Part shown: positions 1 through 6,237 of the stretch, in pieces
How positions within the stretch are numbered: the first letter of the stretch is position 1
Layout of the letters: each line of letters opens with the position of its first letter
From: DASPOF01 sp035626155
GTDB lineage: Bacteria; Desulfobacterota; Binatia; Binatales; Binataceae
Direction of reading: 5' to 3'
DNA: 9,227 nucleotides
Assembly: GCA_035626155.1 (NCBI GenBank)
Contig: DASPOF010000068.1
Location: 1 to 9,227 of the forward strand
Program-made: the position numbers and the translations under genes
Notes under the pieces: model-generated
Database searches by the model: none
What the model was told of the DNA's origin: nothing
Seen by the model: the letters and a program-made list of their open reading frames with translations, nothing else

Positions 1-597
1 GGCCACCTGGAGCGCTTCAATCCCGCCGTCGTTCACCTGCATTCGATCGTAAAGGCGCCCCGGTTCGTCGAGTCCCACCGGCTCGCGCCGTTTACCGAGC
101 GCGGCACCGACGTGGACGTGATCCTCGACCTCATGGTCCACGATCTCGACGTGATTCTTTCGCTCGCGCCCTCCGAGGTCGTCTCGGTCGAGGCGGTCGG
201 CGTCGCGATTCTGACCGATCGCATCGATCTTGCGAACGCGCGGATTCGCTTCCAGAGCGGACTCATCGCGAACGTCACCACCAGCCGGGTGTCGGCGCGC
301 CGCGAGCGCAAGATTCGGTTCTTTCAGCCCGATGCCTACATATCCGTGGACTACGAGGCGCGCCGCATCCAGATTTATCGCAAGACTCCGCCCGCGCCGG
401 GCAGCAAATTCCCGACCATCTCGGCCGAGCAGATCGATCTCGCCGAAGGCGACCCGCTTGCGGACGAGGTGCGCGCGTTCGTCGATGCGGTGCGTCGGCG
501 CTCGACTCCGCCGGTCACCGCCGAGGACGGGCTGCGCGTCATGGAACTGAGCGAGCGGATTCGAGACGTGATGGTCACCGGCGCCGCCTCGGGTTGA
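1..597 (+). CDS. Gfo/Idh/MocA-family NAD(P)-dependent oxidoreductase, C-terminal part (5' end outside window)
   Basis: The reading frame is open from base 1, so this is the last 198 residues of a longer protein. Family members are usually about 310-350 residues, so the N-terminal Rossmann fold with its dinucleotide site lies outside the window. The fragment opens with GHLERFNPA, typical of Gfo/Idh enzymes found in lipopolysaccharide loci. It continues with a D-x-x-x-H motif (D43 and H47 in DLMVHDLD), which matches the family's catalytic motif, and then the C-terminal beta-sheet domain that shapes the sugar pocket. A GTG at 112 is internal, because family motifs lie upstream of it. The gene sits 54 bases before lpxB. 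In Acidithiobacillus the Gfo/Idh enzyme GnnA, which oxidises UDP-GlcNAc at C3, lies between lpxA and lpxB, so a nucleotide-sugar substrate is plausible. Family membership is secure; the substrate is inference. Confidence 0.87.
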   Translation, partial: GHLERFNPAVVHLHSIVKAPRFVESHRLAPFTERGTDVDVILDLMVHDLDVILSLAPSEVVSVEAVGVAILTDRIDLANARIRFQSGLIANVTTSRVSARRERKIRFFQPDAYISVDYEARRIQIYRKTPPAPGSKFPTISAEQIDLAEGDPLADEVRAFVDAVRRRSTPPVTAEDGLRVMELSERIRDVMVTGAASG

Positions 598-614
598 CCA
601 CGATCCGCTACCCC

Positions 615-634
615 GTGGTGCGAGCGCCACTTTT
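615..634 (+). terminator. Terminator-like hairpin between the oxidoreductase gene and lpxB
   Basis: A 6-bp stem (GTGGTG at 615-620 with CGCCAC at 625-630, one G-U pair) closes a CGAG tetraloop and is followed directly by TTTT at 631-634. This has the shape of a weak intrinsic terminator or attenuator 18 bases after the oxidoreductase stop and 17 bases before the first possible lpxB start. The stem is short and the T run has only four bases, so read-through is likely. I see no convincing promoter after it. If it works, it would lower expression of lpxB and downstream genes relative to the upstream genes. Confidence 0.35.
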
Positions 635-651
635 CCATCACAATCCCTCGG

Positions 652-1836
652 ATGCCATCGACCCAGGAGACGAGCCCGCCCGCACGCGCGAATTCTGAAT
701 CCGTGCGCCCGCGGCGGATCATGATCGTTGCGGGCGAGGCGTCGGGAGACCTCCATGGCGCCGATCTCGCCCGCGAGATCCTGGCGATCGATCCGGGCTG
801 CGACCTGTTCGGAATTGCGGGCCAGAAGATGCGCGATGCGGGGGTGCGCGCGCTGGTCCGCATGGAAGACATCCACGGGCTGGGACTTTCTGAGCTTGCC
901 GCGACGATCTCGCGCACCGTGCGCGCGGGGCTCGGTCTCAGGCGAATCCTCCGCAGCGAAAAACCGGACCTCCTGATCCTCATCGATTACGCGGAATTCA
1001 ACCTGATTCTCTCAGGCATCGCCCGGCGCGCGGGTGTCCGCGTGCTTTACTACATCACGCCCCAGGTGTGGGCGTGGCGCCGCGGGCGCATCGACAAGAT
1101 TATCCAGCGCGCCGACCGGCTCGCCGTCGTGCTGCCATTCGAGGCCGAGATATTCGCGCGCGCCGGCGACCGCGTGTCATTCGTGGGCCATCCGCTGCTC
1201 GATCGTGTCGTGCCGGCCGAGCCGCGCGCCGAGACGCTTGCCCGTCACGGATTTCCGCCCGATTCGCGCCTGCTCGCGTTGCTGCCCGGGAGCCGGCGCG
1301 CCGAGATTCACTACCTGCTCGGACCATTCGTCGAGGCCGCCCGCGTGCTGGCCAGCGACTACGGCCTGACGCCGGTTATCGCGCTCGCCCCGACTCTGAC
1401 CGCCGCCGAGCTGGCCGCGGAGGGCCGGGTGGGCTTGAGCGGGGTGCGTATTATCGAGGGCGATACCTATAGTATTATCGCTGCGAGCGAGCTTGCGCTG
1501 GTCGCATCGGGCACCGCGACGCTGGAAACCGCATTGCTCGAATGCCCGATGGTGATCGCGTACAAAGTGTCGGCGCTTACATATATTCTGGGACGGATGC
1601 TCGTGACCGGCGTGGATTTCATCGGCATGCCGAACATCCTGGCAGGACGGCAGATTGTGCCGGAATTGATCCAGGGACAGGTGACCGCGCGCAACCTGAT
1701 CCGGGCCGCGGAGCCGCTCTTGAGCCCGACGATTCGCGCCGAGACCGTCGCATCGCTCGGCGCACTGCGCGAGCGCCTGGGCGCGCCGGGCGCTGCGGCC
1801 CGGGTCGCCCGGATAGCCGCCGGGATGATCGCATGA
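652..1836 (+). CDS. lpxB: Lipid-A-disaccharide synthase LpxB
   Basis: LpxB (EC 2.4.1.182, family GT19) condenses UDP-2,3-diacylglucosamine with lipid X to form the beta-1,6 lipid A disaccharide at the cytoplasmic membrane surface. Family blocks appear in order: GEASGDLHG at 28-36, ITPQVWAWR at 135-143, VGHPLLD at 178-184, LPGSRRAEI at 211-219 and the nucleotide-sugar site SGTATLET at 286-293. The near-C-terminal block GMPNILAGRQIVPELIQ is also present. At 394 residues it is slightly longer than usual (about 380). The start is uncertain: ATG 652 adds a polar 23-residue leader, GTG 703 would give MRPRRIMIVAGEASGD, and ATG 721 lies right at the first conserved block. None has a clear Shine-Dalgarno sequence. 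The stop overlaps the msbA start (ATGA). Identity is very secure; the start is not. Confidence 0.96.
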   Translation: MPSTQETSPPARANSESVRPRRIMIVAGEASGDLHGADLAREILAIDPGCDLFGIAGQKMRDAGVRALVRMEDIHGLGLSELAATISRTVRAGLGLRRILRSEKPDLLILIDYAEFNLILSGIARRAGVRVLYYITPQVWAWRRGRIDKIIQRADRLAVVLPFEAEIFARAGDRVSFVGHPLLDRVVPAEPRAETLARHGFPPDSRLLALLPGSRRAEIHYLLGPFVEAARVLASDYGLTPVIALAPTLTAAELAAEGRVGLSGVRIIEGDTYSIIAASELALVASGTATLETALLECPMVIAYKVSALTYILGRMLVTGVDFIGMPNILAGRQIVPELIQGQVTARNLIRAAEPLLSPTIRAETVASLGALRERLGAPGAAARVARIAAGMIA

Positions 1837-3602
1837 GGCTCATCGGTTCGCGCGAGCGCCGCCTGTTCGGCTACCTGCGCCGGTACCTGTTTCCGTATGT
1901 GCTCCTGCTCGGCGTGGCGATGCTCGCGCTGGCGGGTGCGAACGCGGCGATCCCGTTCGTCATCAAACGCTTCGTCGATCAGGTCAGGAATCTGCGGAGC
2001 GTGTCGGGCCTGCGCGAACTGTCTTTTGCGCTCGCCGGATTGTTCCTGCTGCGCGCATTCAGCAACTTTTCCAATGACTATCTGACCGCCTACGTGTCGC
2101 AAAAGCTTGTGGTCGATCTTCGCTCCGACCTCAATGAGAGCCTCCAGCGCCAGTCGCTCAGCTTCTTCAATCGCAACCCGACCGGCGTGCTCGTCGCCCG
2201 CGTGATCAGCGACGCCAACCTGGCGGTGCAGAGCCTGAGCAGCGGAATTTTCTCGATCTTTGGTGACGGCGCATCGCTCGTCGCGCTGCTGTGCACGGCG
2301 TTCGTGATCGACTGGCAGCTCGCGCTGATCGCGTTCGTCGGATTCCCGATTACCGTCGGACCGGTGGTCCGATTATCCAGGCGGGTGCGCAAGGAGACGC
2401 GCAACGCGCAGAAGCAGTTGGGCGGACTTCAGGGGCTGCTGCATGAGACCTTCCAGGGAAACCGCGTGGTCAAGGCTTTCGGGATGGAGGATTACGAGCG
2501 CCGCCGCTTCAACAGCGAACTCAAGCGCCTGATGCGAATCAACATGCGCGTGGCGAGAATCAAGGCGTTCACCGGGCCGATGATCGAGGCGATGGGCGCT
2601 TTCGCGGTGGTCGCCGTGGTGTGGTACGCGACCGCGTCGCTGCTTGCCGGGACGCGCACGCTCGGCTCGTTCGGCGGATTCTTCACCACGATGTTGTTCG
2701 TGTACAACCCGTTCAAAGCCCTCAGCAAAACCAACAACACGATTCAGCAGGGACTGGCCGCCGCCGACCGGGTTTTCGAGATGATGGATGAGCCGACCGA
2801 CGTCCCTGACGACCCGGAGGGAGTCGTCCTTGGCGCCGGGCCGCATCGCGTCACGTTCGAGGGCGTGAGCTTCCGCTACGGAGATGAGTGGGTGCTCGGC
2901 GACATCAATCTCGAAATCGGCGCGGGCCAGGTCGTTGCGCTGGTCGGGATGAGCGGCGGGGGGAAATCCACGATCGCCGACCTGATCCCGCGTTTCTACG
3001 ACGTCCAGGAGGGCCGCGTCGCAATCGACGGGATCGACGTGCGGCGGATCAAGCTCGCATCGTTGCGCGCGCAAATCGGACTGGTCACGCAGAGCACGTT
3101 TCTCTTCAACGACACCGTGCGCGCCAATATCGCGTACGGATCGGCCGACAAGCAGCTCGATCCGGTCATCGCCGCCGCGCGCCTGGCCAACGCCCATGAC
3201 TTCATCACGCGCCTGCCGCAGGGCTACGAGACGGTCGTCGGCGAGCAGGGCGTGCGCCTGTCCGGCGGCGAGCGTCAGCGCATCGCGATCGCGCGCGCTC
3301 TGCTCAAGGACGCGCCGATTCTGATCCTCGACGAGGCGACCTCATCGCTCGATTCCGAGTCCGAGCGCCTCGTGCAGGATGCGCTCGAACGGCTGATGCA
3401 GAACCGGACCACGCTCGTGATCGCGCATCGCCTCTCCACCGTGCGCCGCGCCGATCGGATCGTCGTGATAACCCACGGCCGGATCGTCGAGCAGGGGACT
3501 CACGAGGAGCTCTTCCTGCGCGGCCGCGAGTACCGCAAACTATACGACTTGCAGTTCGTGTCGCCCGAGGAAGCCGCCGGCAACGGCGGACTCGTCGCCT
3601 GA
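1833..3602 (+). CDS. msbA: Lipid A export ABC transporter MsbA (fused permease/ATPase)
   Basis: MsbA is a homodimeric inner-membrane flippase that moves core-lipid A to the periplasmic leaflet using ATP. The 589-residue length is close to E. coli MsbA (582). The N-terminal half has about six membrane segments, the first near residues 19-45 and the last near 285-305, and contains the MsbA-like coupling stretch VVKAFGMEDYE. The nucleotide-binding domain has Walker A GMSGGGKST (372-380), Q-loop Q420, signature LSGGERQ (476-482), Walker B ILILDE with catalytic E501, and switch H532. The ATG at 1833 overlaps the lpxB stop as ATGA; the frame is open further upstream inside lpxB but that part does not look like protein. 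Other type IV exporters (lipid-linked or drug) share this architecture, but the position between lpxB and waaA makes MsbA the best call. Confidence 0.94.
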   Translation: MRLIGSRERRLFGYLRRYLFPYVLLLGVAMLALAGANAAIPFVIKRFVDQVRNLRSVSGLRELSFALAGLFLLRAFSNFSNDYLTAYVSQKLVVDLRSDLNESLQRQSLSFFNRNPTGVLVARVISDANLAVQSLSSGIFSIFGDGASLVALLCTAFVIDWQLALIAFVGFPITVGPVVRLSRRVRKETRNAQKQLGGLQGLLHETFQGNRVVKAFGMEDYERRRFNSELKRLMRINMRVARIKAFTGPMIEAMGAFAVVAVVWYATASLLAGTRTLGSFGGFFTTMLFVYNPFKALSKTNNTIQQGLAAADRVFEMMDEPTDVPDDPEGVVLGAGPHRVTFEGVSFRYGDEWVLGDINLEIGAGQVVALVGMSGGGKSTIADLIPRFYDVQEGRVAIDGIDVRRIKLASLRAQIGLVTQSTFLFNDTVRANIAYGSADKQLDPVIAAARLANAHDFITRLPQGYETVVGEQGVRLSGGERQRIAIARALLKDAPILILDEATSSLDSESERLVQDALERLMQNRTTLVIAHRLSTVRRADRIVVITHGRIVEQGTHEELFLRGREYRKLYDLQFVSPEEAAGNGGLVA

Positions 3603-3608
3603 GCTGGA

Positions 3609-3628
3609 GCGCGCGATCGGCCGCGCGC
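3609..3628 (+). other. GC-only hairpin just after the msbA stop
   Basis: A perfect 7-bp inverted repeat (GCGCGCG at 3609-3615 and CGCGCGC at 3622-3628) encloses a 6-base loop in the 43-base msbA-waaA gap. No T run follows, so it is not a standard intrinsic terminator. It could be an intercistronic mRNA structure that affects waaA translation or message stability. Alternating GC runs are common in this DNA, so chance is a real alternative. Confidence 0.25.
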
Positions 3629-3645
3629 ACACCCGGCGTTCCGCG

Positions 3646-4926
3646 ATGCTTCGCCACCTGTACAGCATTCTCTGGTATCCGGCGCTGCCGTTCGCTCTGG
3701 CCGCAGCCGGCGCGCGCGACGCGCGTGACCGGCGCGAGCGGATGGGCCGGATCGAGCTGCCGCCCGGCGCATCGCCGCCGCGCATCTGGATTCACGCCGC
3801 GTCGGTCGGGGAGATCGAGGCGGTCCGTCCGATCGCCGCGGGGCTTCGCCGCCGATACGAGCACGGTGCGATCGTGGTGACTACGATGACGGCGACGGGG
3901 CGCGATGCGGCGCGGCGGCGAATCGCGGGGGCCGCGGCCTGCGCGCTCGCGCCCCTGGATTGTCCCCTGACGGTGCGCGCGTTTCTCCGCGCGGTCCGCC
4001 CCAACCTGGTGCTGGTGGCGGAGACCGAGCTTTGGCCCAATTACTTCATCGAGTCGCGCCGCGCGGGCGCGCGCGTCGCGGTCATCAACGGGCGCATCTC
4101 GGAACGCGCGCTGGCAGGCTACCGGCGCGCAAAATCGCTGTTCGCGGCCGCGCTCCAATGCGCGGATCTGATCCTCGTCCAGAGCGCCGACGATGCGCGC
4201 CGATACTTCGCGCTCGGCGCGCCCCCCGATCGCGTAATCGTAACCGGCAACACCAAGTTCGACCTCGTTCTCGACGGCACGGGACCGCCGCTGCGCGAGG
4301 AACTTGAGCAATTCGCAAGCGGGCGGCCCGTGCTGGTCGCCGGCTCGACTGCGCCGGGCGAGGAGGCGGTGGTTGCGGACGCATACCTGAAGCTGCGCGA
4401 ACGGTTCCCCGCGCTCGCGCTCGTGATCGCCCCGCGCCATCCCGCGCGCACCCCCGAGGTCGAGCAGGTCGTCCGCGCCCGCGCGCTCGCCTATGTTCGC
4501 GCAAGCGAGCTTCCGCCGCCCGCGCCCGACGTTGGCGCAGAGCGCGCGCCCCTTCTGATTCTCGACACGATGGGCGAGCTGCGCGCGCTCTACGGCCGCG
4601 CAGCGATCGCGTTCGTGGGCGGAAGCCTGGACGCGTCGCGCGGCGGACAGAACGTGGCCGAGCCCGCAGCCGCATCCGTACCCGTCCTGTTCGGACCGCA
4701 TTATGAAAACCAGCGCGAGATGGCCTCGGCGCTCATCTCCGCCGGCGGGGCGCAGGTCGTCCGCGATGCGGGAGAGATCGCCGATGCGTGCGCGCGATGG
4801 CTCACCGACGATCGCGCGCGGCAGTCCGCCGGGCAAGCCGCGCGCCAGACGGCTGGCGAGGCGGGCGGAGGGGCGCGCAGAACCTTGATGCATCTTGAGT
4901 CGCTCGCCGTGCCGGTTGAATCGTGA
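3646..4926 (+). CDS. waaA: 3-deoxy-D-manno-octulosonic acid (Kdo) transferase WaaA
   Basis: WaaA/KdtA (family GT30) transfers Kdo from CMP-Kdo to tetraacylated lipid A precursor on the cytoplasmic face of the inner membrane. The 426 residues match the family length. An N-terminal hydrophobic stretch (about 5-22) is the usual membrane anchor. WIHAASVGEIEA follows, with the expected catalytic base E56. AETELWPN lies at 125-132, then a VTGNTKFD block and the CMP-Kdo-binding region from GGSL (325-328) to GGQN (333-336), E339 and LFGPHYENQRE. The GGSL-GGQN linker is DASR; from memory most homologues have a three-residue linker and often GGHN. ATG 3646 has no obvious ribosome binding site, but the protein aligns well from there. 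The stop overlaps the lpxK start. Whether it adds one Kdo or more cannot be read from sequence; the downstream Kdo kinase gene suggests one. Confidence 0.96.
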   Translation: MLRHLYSILWYPALPFALAAAGARDARDRRERMGRIELPPGASPPRIWIHAASVGEIEAVRPIAAGLRRRYEHGAIVVTTMTATGRDAARRRIAGAAACALAPLDCPLTVRAFLRAVRPNLVLVAETELWPNYFIESRRAGARVAVINGRISERALAGYRRAKSLFAAALQCADLILVQSADDARRYFALGAPPDRVIVTGNTKFDLVLDGTGPPLREELEQFASGRPVLVAGSTAPGEEAVVADAYLKLRERFPALALVIAPRHPARTPEVEQVVRARALAYVRASELPPPAPDVGAERAPLLILDTMGELRALYGRAAIAFVGGSLDASRGGQNVAEPAAASVPVLFGPHYENQREMASALISAGGAQVVRDAGEIADACARWLTDDRARQSAGQAARQTAGEAGGGARRTLMHLESLAVPVES

Positions 4927-6077
4927 TGGGCCCCCAAAGCAACCGTCCGCGCCTGGAGAGATTCTGGAGGCGCGGCCCGAGTCTCGCCACGGCGCCGCTC
5001 TGGCTGCCGCTTGCCGGCGCGGCGGCGGGGTTTCGCTCGGGCCTCGCCGTGCGCAATTTGTGGTGGCGATTCATGGCGCGGCAGGCCCCGGTCACGACGA
5101 TCAGCGTGGGCAACCTGACCGTGGGCGGGAACGCGAAGACGCCGTTCACGCTCTGGCTTGCGCGGCGGCTTGCGCGGCGCGGACTTGCGGTCGGAATCGC
5201 AAGCCGCGGCTATCGTCGGCGAAGGGGCGGGGCGCGCGCGGTGCTGATCGCGGAGCACGGTGAACTCAAGGTTGGGCTCGATGAGGCCGGCGATGAGCCC
5301 GCGATGATGGCGCGATCCTTCGACGGTCCCATCGCGGTCGCAAAGCGGCGAATCGATGCGATCAAGCTGCTTGCCGAGCGCGCTCCGCTCGACGTCGTGA
5401 TTCTCGATGACGGCTTTCAGCATCGCGCGCTCAAGCGCGATGCCGACCTGGTGCTCGTCAATCGCGAGCGCGGGTTCGGCAACGGCTGGATGCTTCCGGC
5501 CGGACCGATGCGCGATCCGGTTGGGGCCCTTGCGCGCGCCGACGCGATCATCCTGGTCTCAACCGGCGGTGCGCGCCCGTCCGCTCTGAGCGCCGCCGAG
5601 ATGTCAAAGCTCGAGCGCCGCACGTTGCTCAACGCGCGCCTTCGGCCGCGTGCGCTGGTCGCCTCCGATCGCGGGGTGTGGCGCGAAAGTTCTCCTGCGC
5701 TCACCGGCAGGCGGGTGATCGCGCTCAGCGGGCTTGCCGATCCCGCGGGCTTCTACGCGATGCTGCACGAACTCGAGGCCGACCTGGTGGGCGTGCTCGA
5801 ATACCCTGACCATCACGCCTATACTTCCTCGGATTGGCAGGCGATCGCGGCCGCGGCGCGCGATGCCGACCTCGTCGTGACCACCGAAAAGGATCTCATC
5901 AAGCTCGAGCGCTTTCCGTTCGCGCGCGATTCGCTGTACGCTTTGCGTATCGAGGTGGCGATGGCTGAAGAAGAGGCGCGAGTGCTCGATGACCTGATCG
6001 CGGCCAAACTGCGCTCGCCGAAAATCAACGTTCCCGCCGCCGCCCGCATCGAGGAGGTCTCGCGCGATGCCCGTTAG
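4926..6077 (+). CDS. lpxK: Tetraacyldisaccharide 4'-kinase LpxK
   Basis: LpxK (EC 2.7.1.130) phosphorylates the 4' position of the lipid A disaccharide at the inner membrane, using ATP. The protein has an N-terminal hydrophobic membrane-associated helix (about 18-42) and a P-loop VGNLTVGGNAKTP (61-73). It also has SRGYRRR, GDEPAMMA, the catalytic DDGFQH (161-166, D162 corresponding to the DGFQH aspartate), GFGNGWMLPAGPMRDP, SGLADPAGF and the C-terminal TTEKDLIKL block. The P-loop has Ala70 where Gly is usual before the lysine. At 383 residues it is longer than E. coli LpxK (328), mostly by the N-terminal lead and a C-terminal tail. ATG 4926 overlaps the waaA stop (TGATG); GTG 4923 in the same frame is an equally possible start. 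It overlaps the next gene by 11 bases. Confidence 0.96.
   Translation: MGPQSNRPRLERFWRRGPSLATAPLWLPLAGAAAGFRSGLAVRNLWWRFMARQAPVTTISVGNLTVGGNAKTPFTLWLARRLARRGLAVGIASRGYRRRRGGARAVLIAEHGELKVGLDEAGDEPAMMARSFDGPIAVAKRRIDAIKLLAERAPLDVVILDDGFQHRALKRDADLVLVNRERGFGNGWMLPAGPMRDPVGALARADAIILVSTGGARPSALSAAEMSKLERRTLLNARLRPRALVASDRGVWRESSPALTGRRVIALSGLADPAGFYAMLHELEADLVGVLEYPDHHAYTSSDWQAIAAAARDADLVVTTEKDLIKLERFPFARDSLYALRIEVAMAEEEARVLDDLIAAKLRSPKINVPAAARIEEVSRDAR
6051..6058 (+). promoter_or_regulatory. Strong Shine-Dalgarno for the Trm112-like gene, inside the lpxK end
   Basis: GAGGAGGT lies 8 bases before the ATG at 6067, nearly ideal sequence and spacing. It is embedded in the last codons of lpxK and fixes the start of the small zinc-ribbon gene. 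It is by far the best ribosome binding site in the plus-strand cluster, where other starts have weak sites or none. Confidence 0.8.
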
Positions 6078-6237
6078 CCAGGAACTGCTTGACATCCTTG
6101 CCTGTCCCAAGTGCAAGGGCGGACTCCATCTGAACGACGCGAAGGACGGGCTCATCTGCGATGCGTGCAAGCTCGTCTATGCGATCAAGGACGACATTCC
6201 GATCATGCTCGTCGACGAGGCGCGCCCGCTTAAGTGA
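6067..6237 (+). CDS. Trm112/UPF0434-family small zinc-ribbon protein (YcaR-like)
   Basis: A 56-residue protein starting MPVSQELLDILACPKCKGG. Two CxxC pairs (C13/C16 and C31/C34) form the zinc ribbon, followed by the family's C-terminal IPIMLVDEARPL block, very like E. coli YcaR (about 60 residues). E. coli ycaR lies directly after lpxK too (msbA-lpxK-ycaR-kdsB), so this linkage spans distant phyla. In eukaryotes and archaea Trm112 is an activating subunit of several methyltransferases; the role of the bacterial short form, and its reason for sitting with lipid A genes, is not established to my knowledge. The gene overlaps lpxK by 11 bases at its start and the next gene at its stop (TGATG), so it is probably translationally coupled on both sides. 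No kdsB follows here. Confidence 0.92.
   Translation: MPVSQELLDILACPKCKGGLHLNDAKDGLICDACKLVYAIKDDIPIMLVDEARPLK

Noticed and set aside
594..622. TTGACC at 594-599 as a promoter -35 box before lpxB
   Set aside because: At 17 bases spacing the sequence is GGTGCG, with no resemblance to a -10 box, and the TTGACC contains the stop codon of the upstream gene.
1542..1832. Upstream extension of the msbA frame by 97 codons
   Set aside because: The extension lies within lpxB, its translation is Arg/Asp/Gly-rich without MsbA similarity, and ATG 1833 forms a standard ATGA overlap at the expected MsbA N-terminus.
3304..4893. A 529-codon open frame on the minus strand across the msbA end and waaA
   Set aside because: It lies opposite two genes with full family motifs, has low-complexity Arg/Ala/Gly-rich content and no recognisable domain. 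Long antisense open frames are expected in DNA this GC-rich.
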